Notes: generated by a model not told the origin, from the sequence alone. Counted from the stretch's first letter, positions 26,081 to 34,798 are shown. The stretch: 64,000 bases of DNA from Flavobacterium zhairuonense (GCF_004352915.1 NZ_SJSY01000076.1:558001-622000), one strand, 5' to 3'. Numbers and translations: made by a program.

Positions 26081-27133
26081 TTATTTCAAAGAAGCCATAT
26101 CAATCACAAAACGATATTTGATATCTCCTTTAAGTAATCTTTCATAAGCGTCATTTACTTCGTTTACACCAATGATTTCAATATCTGCAGTAATATTATG
26201 TTCTGCACAGAAATCAAGCATTTCTTGAGTTTCTGCGATTCCTCCGATAGCTGAGCCTGCAAAACTTCTTCTTCCTAATAAAAGACTGAATGATGTTACA
26301 GGAAGCGGTTCCATTGGTGCGCCAACAAGCGTTAAAGTTCCATCTACTTTTAATAAATTTAAGTAGGAATCAATATTGTGCTCTGCAGAAACACAGTCTA
26401 AAATAAAATTCAGACTTTTTGCATGTTTTGCCATTTGTTTCGGATCTGTAGATAAAACTACTTCATCAGCTCCAAGTTCTTTTGTCGCGTCAAATTTTGA
26501 AACAGATGTTGTAAAAACCACAACATGAGCGCCCATAGCTTTAGCCAATTTGATTCCCATATGCCCTAAACCGCCAATTCCAACGATTCCAACTTTTTGC
26601 CCTGGACCAACTTTCCAGTGTTTTAAAGGTGAATAAGTTGTAATTCCAGCACATAATAATGGTGCAACCCCAGCAAGATCTAATTTATCTGAAATATGAA
26701 GTACATAATTTTCATCAACAACAATACTTTGAGAATAACCTCCAAAAGTATGTCCGCCTAAATGTTTATCTGGTGAATTGAATGTCAATATGCTTCCTTC
26801 ATCGCAATATTGCTCCAAATCGTTTTTGCAATGATCACATTCTCTGCAAGAATCTACCATACAGCCAACGCCCGCTAATTGCCCTACTTTGAAGTTTTTA
26901 ACGTGGTCTCCGACTTTAGTCACGCGACCCACGATTTCGTGTCCCGGCACAATTGGGTACATCGTTCCGTGCCATTCATTTCTAGCCGAATGCAAATCAG
27001 AATGGCAAATACCACAATACAGAATTTCAATTTCTACGTCATGCGCTTGTACTGCTCTTCTTTTAATATCTAATGTTTTTAATGGTGCTTCGGCAGCTTC
27101 TGTACCAAAGGCTTTAATGTCTTTTGTTTCCAT
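26081..27133 (-). CDS. Zinc-dependent alcohol dehydrogenase (YahK/cinnamyl-alcohol type)
   Basis: The 350-aa product is a medium-chain NADP(H)-dependent dehydrogenase acting on aldehydes and alcohols. Catalytic zinc ligands are in CGICHSDLH and GHEIVGRV. The structural zinc site has four Cys (CMVDSCRECDHC, then EQYCDEG). The dinucleotide-binding motif is GIGGLGHMGIKLAKAMGA. Length is typical. It lies upstream of the aldo/keto reductase and downstream of the cupin gene, all on the minus strand, with an AraC-type regulator nearby. Confidence 0.94.
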   Translation of the reverse strand: METKDIKAFGTEAAEAPLKTLDIKRRAVQAHDVEIEILYCGICHSDLHSARNEWHGTMYPIVPGHEIVGRVTKVGDHVKNFKVGQLAGVGCMVDSCRECDHCKNDLEQYCDEGSILTFNSPDKHLGGHTFGGYSQSIVVDENYVLHISDKLDLAGVAPLLCAGITTYSPLKHWKVGPGQKVGIVGIGGLGHMGIKLAKAMGAHVVVFTTSVSKFDATKELGADEVVLSTDPKQMAKHAKSLNFILDCVSAEHNIDSYLNLLKVDGTLTLVGAPMEPLPVTSFSLLLGRRSFAGSAIGGIAETQEMLDFCAEHNITADIEIIGVNEVNDAYERLLKGDIKYRFVIDMASLK

Positions 27134-27139
27134 AATATG

Positions 27140-27360
27140 TTTTTTGTTGTTTTTTGAAGTTTCAAGTTTCAGGTTTCAAGTTTATTTGGAACGAAAAATT
27201 GCACGCAGATTTAGCAGATTTAAACAGATTTATTCCTGTAAAAAATTGATAACATGAAAGTTACAAAAATATTCTTTCATTACTATTAAAATAAATCATT
27301 CCAAAATCTGCATAAAAAAACTTAGCATCTTAGCCTCTTAGAACCTTAGTATCTTAAAAA
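27140..27360. repeat. Mixed short interspersed repeats
   Basis: The gap holds three repeat types: AAGTTTCAGGTTTCAAG (27165-27181, also near 32610), CGCAGATTTAGCAGATTT (family 3, near 27197) and CTTAGCATCTTAGCCTCTTAG (family 2, 27320-27355). A candidate -7 motif for the dehydrogenase gene lies between them. Confidence 0.5.
27264..27271 (-). promoter_or_regulatory. Candidate -7 element of the alcohol dehydrogenase gene
   Basis: Minus-strand TATTTTTG fits TAnnTTTG about 130 bp before the start codon. No TTG at optimal spacing was found, so this is tentative. Confidence 0.3.
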
Positions 27361-27363
27361 AAA

Positions 27364-27771
27364 TCAAGCTCTTTGAAAAGAAAAATATTCTTCATCTGAG
27401 ACTTTTTCAAGCCAAGTTCCAAAACCTTTATCAATTTCTGTGATAATGGCGATGTATGAGAATTTATTAAACGGAGTTGCGCCATACCAGTGTTCTACGC
27501 CTGGCAAGATCGTAACTACCTCATCTTTTTGAAGCATTCTGATTTCGCTTCCTCTTTCTTGATAATAACCAATTCCGTTTGTTGCAATCAATAATTGCAA
27601 ACTTGCATTGCTGTGCCAATTGCTTCTTGCGCTTGGCTCAAATGAAACTTCTTTAATAGTCGTATTTTCGGGATGAATTTCACTGGTTTGTTTTTTATAT
27701 GACACTTCACCTGTCATATAAGTATTTGGAACTCTTCCTTCTTCGGTCACTGTGGTGTATTGTGTCGACAT
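27364..27771 (-). CDS. Cupin-domain protein
   Basis: The 135-aa product is a single cupin barrel with motif 1 (NWHSNASLQLLIATNGIGYYQERG) and motif 2 (ILPGVEHWYGATP) carrying the His/Glu metal-ligand pattern. It resembles small cupins annotated as mandelonitrile-lyase-like or carboxymuconolactone-associated; the substrate is not readable. It lies between the AraC regulator and the dehydrogenase genes, as is common for aldehyde or alcohol stress regulons. Confidence 0.82.
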   Translation of the reverse strand: MSTQYTTVTEEGRVPNTYMTGEVSYKKQTSEIHPENTTIKEVSFEPSARSNWHSNASLQLLIATNGIGYYQERGSEIRMLQKDEVVTILPGVEHWYGATPFNKFSYIAIITEIDKGFGTWLEKVSDEEYFSFQRA

Positions 27772-28075
27772 AATTTAATTGTTTTTAGGTTAATAATTAT
27801 TTTAAAAGTTATCGTGAACTATCTTTCGATAGCAAAATCAAAGTGCCTAACCTCTTTAAGAGAGATTTCAGATTTATTTATTCTTTAAAATTTTATATTA
27901 TTTTATATCAAGCATTTAAAACTAAACCGTAAAGCTGGGACCTCGCCTTTATGAAGTATTCTTTAGTCTTTAAAAACCGATAAATGATTTGTTTATTAAT
28001 CTGGGACAAATGTAGAACAATACTTAGGTCCAGAAATAACAATATTCAAACAAAAAATTATGAAAATGAAACAAT
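27772..28075. other. 304-bp gap between the cupin and AraC genes
   Basis: No gene. It contains a small palindrome CTATCTTTCGATAG (27819-27832) and a minus-strand TACATTTG (28014-28007) that fits the -7 consensus and could drive the cupin gene with a long leader. Nothing else stands out. Confidence 0.4.
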
Positions 28076-28948
28076 TTACATTCTTAACGATTTTGGAACC
28101 GTTCCTGTAAGCCTTTTAAAATAATTATTAAAATAGCTCGGATATTCAAATCCTAATGAGTACCCAATATCTGAAATACTCCAATCAGTATGTTGCAAAA
28201 GTGCTTTTGCTTCGTTGATAATTCTTTCTGTAATATGCGAAGTAGTTGGCTTTCCTGTAACTTCTTTAACCGAGCGATTTAAGTGATTTACGTGTACAGC
28301 AAGGCTTTGTGCATAATCTTGAGGCGTTTTTAATAAAAGAGGCTGATCTTTTGTCTCAATTGGAAATTGTCTTTCTAATAATTCCAAAAACAGCGAAGTA
28401 ATTCTAGAAGAAGCATTTTTTGGTTTAAAGAAATTTTCCGACGGTTGCATCTTCATTGATTCGTGCAAAATCAAATTGATATAATTGCGCATCAAATCAT
28501 CTTTAAACGCATAATCCGTTTCATATTCCTGAATCATTTTTTGAAATAATGAATCTATAAAACCCTTTTGATCAGCTGTTAAAGAAAAGATTGGCGTTCC
28601 TCCTATTTTAAACAACGGCGATTCGTGAAGTGCTTCTGAACGTTCTTTTGATTTTAAGAATTCTTCTGTAAAAACACAGGCATATCCCTCATACGCTCCT
28701 GAAATGGTTTCCCATGAATATGGAATAATTGGATTACCGAAAAACAAAATCGTACCGTCTGTTTCTATTCCGCGGTCAGCATATTGTATGATACTTTTAC
28801 TCGTATTTATGCAAATTTTATAAAAATCCCTGCGACTATAAACAGGAATCTTGCTTTGATCTCCATTTATTTGATAAACCTTAAAACCCTTCAGTTGTAA
28901 ATCTGAAGTAAAATCGCAATTATTAATATTTTCTGTCTGATTATTCAT
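28076..28948 (-). CDS. AraC-family transcriptional regulator
   Basis: The 290-aa product has an N-terminal cupin-like sensor region (about 1-160) and a C-terminal AraC double HTH (about 195-290). The latter includes VHVNHLNRSVKEVTGKPTTSH and the second helix-turn-helix ISDIGYSLGFEYPSYFNNYFKRLTG, ending VPKSLRM. It probably controls the neighbouring cupin, alcohol dehydrogenase and aldo/keto reductase genes (inference from context). A TAACTTTG motif sits only a few bases before the start codon, which would imply a very short or absent leader. Confidence 0.92.
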   Translation of the reverse strand: MNNQTENINNCDFTSDLQLKGFKVYQINGDQSKIPVYSRRDFYKICINTSKSIIQYADRGIETDGTILFFGNPIIPYSWETISGAYEGYACVFTEEFLKSKERSEALHESPLFKIGGTPIFSLTADQKGFIDSLFQKMIQEYETDYAFKDDLMRNYINLILHESMKMQPSENFFKPKNASSRITSLFLELLERQFPIETKDQPLLLKTPQDYAQSLAVHVNHLNRSVKEVTGKPTTSHITERIINEAKALLQHTDWSISDIGYSLGFEYPSYFNNYFKRLTGTVPKSLRM

Positions 28949-28951
28949 TTT

Positions 28952-28959
28952 GCAAAGTT
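28952..28959 (-). promoter_or_regulatory. -7-like motif immediately before the araC-type start codon
   Basis: Minus-strand TAACTTTG matches TAnnTTTG 3 bp before the ATG. A start about 6-7 nt downstream would give an essentially leaderless mRNA. It may be a chance match. Confidence 0.3.
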
Positions 28960-29027
28960 ATGAAAATCAAACATTATTATTATGTTATTTTTTTGTTTCT
29001 CCCGAGGCTTCGGGATCAGGTTTCGAA

Positions 29028-29148
29028 TTTAACCGCAAAGAACGCAAAGTTTTTTTTCTTGGGATTGTGAATATAAACGCAAAGTTCGCAAAGCTATACG
29101 AAAACTTTGCGAACCTTTGCGTAAATCTTAGCGTGCCTTGCGGTTAAA
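29028..29148. repeat. GCAAAG-type inverted repeat (family 1)
   Basis: The left arm starts TTTAACCGCAAAGAACGCAAAG. The right arm ends TTTGCGTAAATCTTAGCG..CCTTGCGGTTAAAA. The arms are largely reverse complements, with a second GCAAAG pair inside. It lies between the galactosidase stop codon and the region upstream of the AraC-type gene. Confidence 0.75.
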
Positions 29149-29150
29149 AA

Positions 29151-31967
29151 CTAATTCTTTAAAATCACAGTTCGTAATCCTTTCGCGGAAGCGGATAAAA
29201 TAACTTCTTTGGCATTATCCTCTTTTTGAATGATAATTTGAGCATATCCATTAAATAATTTTCTTTTCCAAGGTCCAGCCGGCGTCATAACCTGAATAAC
29301 TCCGGGATCAGTGTTCATTACATCCCAGTCTTTTATTTTTTGGAGAGGTTTTGCTGAAATATTAATGAAATTTTTTCCTTCCCTTAAAATGTCTGCACTT
29401 AGAATATACTTTTGATGATCTTCTAAACTCGGCTCTACAACTGTTCCATTAATATAGACAACAGGCTCAACACCTATTTTTTTATAATAAAAAGTTACTA
29501 TACTTGTCTTTAGGTCATTTTTCATATCAAATTCTCCGCGATACAAATATGATTCTGCCTGATTTTTATAATCCCGATCTTTAAAAGCCTCTTTCCACTG
29601 GTATTCTTTATCATCTAAATTTCGTGGCTGATCAACATGAAGCCCAATTCTTTCTTGGAAATTAGTTATAGAAACTAAAGCCACATCATCTATAAACTGA
29701 TCATTTTCTAATGATGTTGGATTTCCATTTCCGACTCCTAAAATTTTTCCGCCTTTTACAGAAAAAGCAATTTCATCATTAGAAGTCGGAACATGCAAGC
29801 CATTTTTATCCGTAGTTTCAACCGTTATAACCGAAACATTCCCTTTCAAAACATTTTCTTTATCCAAAGACAATTTGATGTTTTCTGCTTTTCCAGTTGT
29901 TTTCTGAATATCCGTCAACACTTTTTTGCCATTTTTATATCCAATAGCTTCCAACGTTCCTGGCACATAATTTACTTTCCATTCTAAATGACTGTTTTTA
30001 TCCATTTTCTTTTTTCCCAAACTTTTTTTGTTCAGAAAAAGTTCAACTTCATCGCAGTTAGAATACGCCCAAACATCAATTTCTTTTCCATCTAATCCAG
30101 CCCAGTTCCAATGTGGCAATAAATGCAAAACCGGCTCTGTACCCCACCAAGATTTTAAATAAAAAACATTGTCTTTCGGAAAACCGCAAACATCCATCAT
30201 ACCAAAATACGAAATCACTGATGGCCAACCATAAGGCGTTGGTTCTCCGCGGTAATCAAAACCTGTCCAAATAAACATCCCGGCCAAATAAGGCCTTTCA
30301 GCATAAAACTTCCAACCTTCTTCAATGCTATAAAAAGTCGGTCTAGGTTTTTGATCGTAGGCACTTTTATAATGCTTAGCATCATCTGTAAAATACACCC
30401 CTCGCGTGGTGAAAGTTGAACCTTCCTCCGTTCCCATTCCCGGCTGTTGTTTGAACTCATTTCTGTGCGCGTCAATATCTCCGTTTCCGAGATAATTGTA
30501 GCCCATAATCTCAACTACAGATGAAATGCCGCTTCTAAATCCGCTACTGATTCCAACCGTTACAGGTCTTGTGCTATCAATGCTTTTTGCAAAATCCTGC
30601 ATCACATTTGTAATGCGTTCGCCCACAATATTGCCTTCTATATTCCATTCTTCATTTCCAACTGACCAACAAATAATACTTGGATGATTTCGGTCGCGCT
30701 TCATCATTCGTTCCAAATCATTCAAATGATAATCGTTTATTCCCATCAAACGAGTTTCATCAATCACAAGCATTCCTAATTCATCACAAGCTTTCAGTAA
30801 TTCGGGAGTTGGCGGGTGATGCGAGCAACGATAAGCGTTTGCCCCCATTTCTTTCAGTTTTTTAATTCTGTAATACTGAATTTCATCAGGCAAAGCAGTT
30901 CCAATTCCAGCGTGATCTTGATGATTATTGGTTCCTTTTAATTTCAGCGATTTTTCGTTCAGGAAAAAGCCTTTTTCAGCATCAAATTTTATGGTTCTGA
31001 TTCCAAAAGTCGTTTCATAACTGTCAATTGTTTTCCCATTTTGCTTTAATTCGGTAACCAAACGGTATAAATTTGGCGCGTCAATATCCCATAAAATCGG
31101 ATTTTTGACATCTAATTTCGAAGCAAAACGTGCTGTTTTGTAAAATTCGGGAGCCAAAACATTTTCAGAAACTGATGAAATTTGTTTATTTGAAGCATCA
31201 AAAATTGTTTGAACCACTTCGATAGACCCCTTGTAATTTCCTTTATTTTCAATTGAAACTTCAGCTGTAATTGCTGCATCATTATTTTTTAATTCGGACC
31301 TTGCATAAGTCCCATTCAAAACAACATGAATAGGATTTGCTTTCTGCAGATAAACATGCCTGTAAATCCCTGCACCTTCATAAAACCAACCTTCTTCCAT
31401 AGAAGCATCGGCACGCACGACGATTGTGTTTTCTCCGCCATAATTTACATAAGCCGTCACATCATATTCAAATCCGTTATACCCGCTTTCCTCCGTTCCG
31501 AGATAATAACCGTTAAAAAACACTTTTGAATTCCTGAAAACGCCGTCAAATTTCAAAGAAATAATCTTTCCCTTATCAGCATCCGAAATGTTGATTTTTT
31601 TTCTGTACCAGCCAATGCTTTTATCTGGAAAACCTTTGCCGGCTGTTTTGAATCCATGGCTAAAACTACCGCTTTCGCCAAAAGCTTGTTCGACCGCCCA
31701 ATCGTGTGGCAAATCAAGTTTTCGCCAGGCACGATCATCAAAATCTTTAGCCGCTGGACCATCTCCAAAACCTGTTTTAGCCAAATAAGAAAAATACCCC
31801 ATCGCATGGCTAAAATCTTTCTCGGTGTCAAATAAATGTCCGAAAGAAAAACGCCAATCCTTATCAATCAAAATCAAATCTCTATCTGATTTGCTTTGGG
31901 CGAAAGCCAAAAATGAAATCAAAAAAACAAAAACTGAAAAGGCTTTTTTAAGACAAGAATTTCTCAT
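29151..31967 (-). CDS. Exported GH2-family beta-galactosidase
   Basis: The 938-aa product has a signal peptide (about residues 8-24, ending FLAFAQ). A GH2 sugar-binding jelly roll follows (DLPHDWAVEQAFGESGSFSHG; GWYRKKI), then an immunoglobulin-like domain, and a TIM barrel with KGTNNHQDHAGIG, YRCSHHPP and the acid/base glutamate in ICWSVGNEEW. The nucleophile region is probably around STFTTRG to EEGWKFY, followed by GMFIWTGFDYRGEPTPYGWP. C-terminal DUF4982-like and Ig-like beta domains come last. The enzyme probably acts in the periplasm on galactosides from plant polysaccharides or glycans. No SusC/SusD pair is adjacent, so it is not in a classical PUL within this window. Confidence 0.9.
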   Translation of the reverse strand: MRNSCLKKAFSVFVFLISFLAFAQSKSDRDLILIDKDWRFSFGHLFDTEKDFSHAMGYFSYLAKTGFGDGPAAKDFDDRAWRKLDLPHDWAVEQAFGESGSFSHGFKTAGKGFPDKSIGWYRKKINISDADKGKIISLKFDGVFRNSKVFFNGYYLGTEESGYNGFEYDVTAYVNYGGENTIVVRADASMEEGWFYEGAGIYRHVYLQKANPIHVVLNGTYARSELKNNDAAITAEVSIENKGNYKGSIEVVQTIFDASNKQISSVSENVLAPEFYKTARFASKLDVKNPILWDIDAPNLYRLVTELKQNGKTIDSYETTFGIRTIKFDAEKGFFLNEKSLKLKGTNNHQDHAGIGTALPDEIQYYRIKKLKEMGANAYRCSHHPPTPELLKACDELGMLVIDETRLMGINDYHLNDLERMMKRDRNHPSIICWSVGNEEWNIEGNIVGERITNVMQDFAKSIDSTRPVTVGISSGFRSGISSVVEIMGYNYLGNGDIDAHRNEFKQQPGMGTEEGSTFTTRGVYFTDDAKHYKSAYDQKPRPTFYSIEEGWKFYAERPYLAGMFIWTGFDYRGEPTPYGWPSVISYFGMMDVCGFPKDNVFYLKSWWGTEPVLHLLPHWNWAGLDGKEIDVWAYSNCDEVELFLNKKSLGKKKMDKNSHLEWKVNYVPGTLEAIGYKNGKKVLTDIQKTTGKAENIKLSLDKENVLKGNVSVITVETTDKNGLHVPTSNDEIAFSVKGGKILGVGNGNPTSLENDQFIDDVALVSITNFQERIGLHVDQPRNLDDKEYQWKEAFKDRDYKNQAESYLYRGEFDMKNDLKTSIVTFYYKKIGVEPVVYINGTVVEPSLEDHQKYILSADILREGKNFINISAKPLQKIKDWDVMNTDPGVIQVMTPAGPWKRKLFNGYAQIIIQKEDNAKEVILSASAKGLRTVILKN

Positions 31968-32179
31968 GAAAATAGTTTGAGGATAGTTAGAAAATATAAA
32001 ATTAGGTTTTTGAAGGTATATTTTTTAATAGTATTTTATCAAAAACATAAACTATTATCCTTTTATACCCCATTAAAAATGACTATTAAAATTTAGAATC
32101 ATTCTATTGGCTATACTTTCTAAAATAATTTTCTTTTGGTGTAATTTTATACTAAAATAAAAAAAAAACGAAGACTATT

Positions 32180-32563
32180 ATGAGTGTTATTAAAGATGAA
32201 AAAAAGCTTCTGAGCGCCATTAAACGTATCGATGAGAAGATCGATAAGAATAATGACCAAAAGATTCTTGCCTTTTTTGAATCTCTTGGATTAACTGAAA
32301 GAGAAGATGTTCCTAAGAATTTTCTAGACTGGGAAACGATTCTTATTGTCGTTCCCGATCGGCATATTTCACATGAACTGAAATACTATAAATTCTCTAT
32401 ATCAAGGCTTTTCTTTGTAACCAATCCGTATGCCGATAAAATCCATATTTATGATTTTAACGAATGGAAAAATGTTACACGAAACAAATCGCAATTTCAA
32501 ATTAGGGAAATGATGAAAACAAGCTTTGGTGGCGTCAGAAAGGCAAATACAGAAAACGAATAA
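32180..32563 (+). CDS. Hypothetical cytoplasmic protein
   Basis: The 127-aa soluble product has a charged helical N-terminus (KDEKKLLSAIKRIDEKIDKN) followed by an alpha/beta region (FLDWETILIVVPDRHISHEL; KIHIYDFNEWKNVTRN). No signal peptide. It is monocistronic, with a strong terminator 3 bp after the stop. No family recognised. Confidence 0.65.
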   Translation: MSVIKDEKKLLSAIKRIDEKIDKNNDQKILAFFESLGLTEREDVPKNFLDWETILIVVPDRHISHELKYYKFSISRLFFVTNPYADKIHIYDFNEWKNVTRNKSQFQIREMMKTSFGGVRKANTENE

Positions 32564-32565
32564 TT

Positions 32566-32595
32566 AAAAAAGTCCCAAAATTGGGACTTTTTTTT
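32566..32595 (+). terminator. Intrinsic terminator
   Basis: AAAAAAGTCCCAA-AA-TTGGGACTTTTTTTT is a perfect stem with a T-run directly after the 32180 gene. Confidence 0.9.
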
Positions 32596-32644
32596 GTTTC
32601 AGGTTTTCTTTGTTTCAAGTTTCAGGTTGATTTGCTTTGTGAAG

Positions 32645-32766
32645 TTAACCGCAAAGAGCGCAAAGATTTACGCAAAGGTTCGCTAAGTTTTTTTTTGCTG
32701 ACGAAATAATCTCGCAAAGTCGCAGAGTCGCAAAGTTTAATTCTCTTTGCGCTCTTTGCGGTTAAA
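32645..32766. repeat. GCAAAG-type inverted repeat (family 1), best-preserved copy
   Basis: The 22-bp arms TTAACCGCAAAGAGCGCAAA(GA) at 32645-32666 and its exact reverse complement at 32744-32765 enclose about 77 bp of further CGCAAAG/CGCAGAG words. Outside the arms lie TTTCAAGTTTCAGG and GAAACTTGTGAAAC, a second inverted pair. The element fills the gap between the 32180 terminator and the thioredoxin gene. Confidence 0.85.
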
Positions 32767-32789
32767 TATGAAACTTGTGAAACAAAAAA

Positions 32790-33281
32790 CTACTTTGCCA
32801 ACAAACCGTTAACCATATCTTCTAACGCTTTTCCGTGAATGTTTTTAGCCAAAATGATTCCGTTTTTGTCAATCAAAAAATTTAACGGAACAGATTGCAA
32901 CATATACGCACTTACAACTGGCGAACTCCAGTATTTTAAGTCGCTTACGTTTGTCCAAGGCAGTTTTCCTTTTGCGATTGCGCCTGTCCATAATGGCTTT
33001 TTTGTATCCATTGAAACACCATAAATAAATAATTTTTCTGGATAAGCGTTATGCAGTTTTAATAAAACAGGTTGCTCTTTGATGCAAGGTCCGCACCACG
33101 AAGCCCAAAAGTCAACTAACACCAAAGCGCCTCTAAATGACGAAAGCGAAACGACATTCCCTTTTGTATCTGGAAGTTCAATTTCTGGAGCAATATCGCC
33201 AACGTCGACACCTACAACCTGTGCTTTTGAACTGGTTATTACACAACATAAGAATCCTATAACTAGTAAAGTTTTTTTCAT
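32790..33281 (-). CDS. TlpA-like periplasmic thioredoxin
   Basis: The 163-aa product has a signal peptide (about residues 1-20, ending SSKAQ) and an AhpC/TSA-Redoxin fold with APEIELPDTKGNVVSLS, the redox pair in FWASWCGPCIKEQP and the cis-Pro region SVPLNFLIDKNG. TlpA/ResA-type proteins reduce disulfides in the periplasm, often during cytochrome maturation. No cytochrome genes are nearby, so the partner is unknown. It is the last ordinary chromosomal gene before the phage-like island. Confidence 0.92.
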   Translation of the reverse strand: MKKTLLVIGFLCCVITSSKAQVVGVDVGDIAPEIELPDTKGNVVSLSSFRGALVLVDFWASWCGPCIKEQPVLLKLHNAYPEKLFIYGVSMDTKKPLWTGAIAKGKLPWTNVSDLKYWSSPVVSAYMLQSVPLNFLIDKNGIILAKNIHGKALEDMVNGLLAK

Positions 33282-33326
33282 AATTGATTAAGTTTATTTT
33301 GTTTTTTTGGGGCTGTTTGTCTGTAA

Positions 33327-33334
33327 CAAATATA
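33327..33334 (-). promoter_or_regulatory. Candidate -7 element of the TlpA-like gene
   Basis: Minus-strand TATATTTG matches TAnnTTTG about 45 bp before the start codon, which gives a reasonable leader length. Confidence 0.45.
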
Positions 33335-33396
33335 AATTTCTTTCATGAAATTTATCACATTTCACAAAGTACTTTATGTTTTTATTTGAATCATTC

Positions 33397-34080
33397 TTAC
33401 ATCATCGTATTAATACGAATACTTGCTTTTATAAGCGCCAAAGCTGATATTTTCGAAACATGAATATCTTTTGGCTGATGATGCGAATTCTGACTTACCA
33501 ATTTCACATATTCCACACCTTGATCTGATTTCTGAACATATTTTACTGTAATATACTCTTCCCAATCATTCAGTTTTACACTTAGAAGATACATTTCGCC
33601 AAAAAAGATATTTTCAAATTCGGTTTCCTTATATAAAATAATATCTCCAGATTTCAATAGCGGATACATACTATCTCCCGTCACAGAAATTGCTCCATCG
33701 CATTTTGGAAGATTCGGAATTTTTATCGTGTCTAGAATTCTTTGTGGTTCACCACTACTAAACAACTCTCTTAAACCCGCTACTGCTTCCAAATCATACA
33801 ACGGAATTTCTTGAGTAGCATGTAGTGAATCGGCAGTTTTTCTATCATTATTCATAATTACAATACTAGTATTTTCTTCCTTAATCATTGGCCCATTTCC
33901 TGTTAACAGCCACTCTGAATTTAGATCGGGATAGTAGTGTAATATTTTACACGCCTTATCTGTTCCCATATTACTACTATTATCTAAAAACTTGTTAGAA
34001 AAACCCAAATCATTACAGAACTTATACTTAGTAATCCCTTTATAATCAAGATATTCACGCACTCTTTCAGTTGATCCCAT
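33397..34080 (-). CDS. LexA/CI-like phage repressor (HTH plus S24 peptidase)
   Basis: The 227-aa product has an N-terminal helix-turn-helix DNA-binding region (about 1-65, with YKGITKYKFCNDLGFSNKFL and the LNSEWLLTGNGPM element common in Bacteroidota phage repressors). A linker and a C-terminal S24 domain follow. The catalytic Ser is S137 in TGDSMYPLLKSGDII and the Lys is K180 in YITVKYVQKS. An Ala-Gly bond lies at A101-G102 (LEAVAGLREL), 36 residues before the serine, the same arrangement as LexA and lambda CI self-cleavage sites. RecA-stimulated autocleavage after DNA damage is therefore likely (inference). It faces left, divergent from the phage genes, with a palindromic operator just upstream. 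Confidence 0.9.
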   Translation of the reverse strand: MGSTERVREYLDYKGITKYKFCNDLGFSNKFLDNSSNMGTDKACKILHYYPDLNSEWLLTGNGPMIKEENTSIVIMNNDRKTADSLHATQEIPLYDLEAVAGLRELFSSGEPQRILDTIKIPNLPKCDGAISVTGDSMYPLLKSGDIILYKETEFENIFFGEMYLLSVKLNDWEEYITVKYVQKSDQGVEYVKLVSQNSHHQPKDIHVSKISALALIKASIRINTMM

Positions 34081-34086
34081 AAAAAG

Positions 34087-34135
34087 ATGTATTATTTTAC
34101 GTTAAAAATTTGTTTTAATGTATTATTTTACATTA
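34087..34135. promoter_or_regulatory. Probable repressor operators (two copies)
   Basis: A perfect palindrome TAATGTA-TTATTT-TACATTA lies at 34116-34135. An imperfect second copy, ATGTATTATTTTACGTT, lies at 34087-34103, next to the repressor start codon. The copies are 31 bp apart, about three helical turns. The first overlaps the rightward -7 box. This is the layout expected for cooperative repression of the rightward promoter and autoregulation. Confidence 0.75.
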
Positions 34136-34141
34136 TATTTG
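34110..34141 (+). promoter_or_regulatory. Rightward early promoter of the island
   Basis: TTG at 34110-34112, a 21-bp spacer and TATATTTG at 34134-34141 match the Bacteroidota -33/-7 consensus (TTG, TAnnTTTG). The -7 box overlaps the perfect operator palindrome, so repressor binding should block it. Confidence 0.7.
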
Positions 34142-34389
34142 CAAAGTAAAGAAAAATAAAATTGAAAAACAAGGGATTAAGCCATAAAATATTGGATAAA
34201 GATAAAATTAAACAATTCAAAATACTTTACAATTAACTGATTTTCAAATAATAAAACAACCAATAACACAAAATGAAAAATACTACCCTAAAACACAAAA
34301 AAGATGGTAAATACTACGAATTTTAAAAATAACATTATAAAAAACATGAAAAACAGGAAATATCACTAAAACTTTTAATGTAAATCGAA
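34142..34389. other. Leader region of the early operon
   Basis: A roughly 250-bp AT-rich leader. Only tiny ORFs are present: a 17-codon frame from the ATG at 34273, and a frame reading KNKGLSHKILDKDKIKQF near 34165 without a good start codon. Neither can be supported as a gene. Confidence 0.4.
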
Positions 34390-34527
34390 ATGAAAAAAAA
34401 TCAAATCAAAGAAAAAATTCAGGAATTAGAAAATTGGCTCATTGAGAATCCAAACAGTTCCGAAAGAAGTTTAATCGAATCTGATATCAAAAAATTAAAA
34501 AATCAATTAGAAAAAAATCATGAGTAA
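34390..34527 (+). CDS. Small helical early phage protein
   Basis: The 45-aa, highly charged helical product begins MKKNQIKEKIQELENWLIEN and ends QLEKNHE. Its last codons overlap the next gene start by 8 bp (ATGAGTAA), which supports real coupled translation. Function unknown. Confidence 0.6.
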   Translation: MKKNQIKEKIQELENWLIENPNSSERSLIESDIKKLKNQLEKNHE

Positions 34528-34798
34528 CACACAAATCGAAGAACGTATTGCAACATTATATCTGGCACTTCAATATTGTTCTGAAAAAAAGAAAACTTTT
34601 ACTGCCGGAGAAAGAATCTGCATCAACCAAGAACGTTTTCAATGGATGCACATTCTGGATGATAAAACTGCCACTCCCCGCCCCGTTTCTGCAAGTATTG
34701 AAAACAAATTGAAAGAAGTTACAAAACTCGCGTTTCAAAATAATTTTAAACCCTATTACGGAGATCCATTTAAAGAAGAAATTTTATTAACCGCTTAA
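34520..34798 (+). CDS. Early phage hypothetical protein
   Basis: The 92-aa soluble product begins MSNTQIEERIATLYLAL. It has two helical segments joined by a Thr/Pro-rich linker (DDKTATPRPVSAS). It overlaps the 34390 gene by 8 bp and is 10 bp upstream of the DUF3164 gene, so it belongs to the early operon. Function unknown. Confidence 0.7.
   Translation: MSNTQIEERIATLYLALQYCSEKKKTFTAGERICINQERFQWMHILDDKTATPRPVSASIENKLKEVTKLAFQNNFKPYYGDPFKEEILLTA

Noticed and set aside
34273..34326. 17-codon ORF in the early leader
   Set aside because: Too short and without a convincing ribosome-binding site or overlap to support translation.
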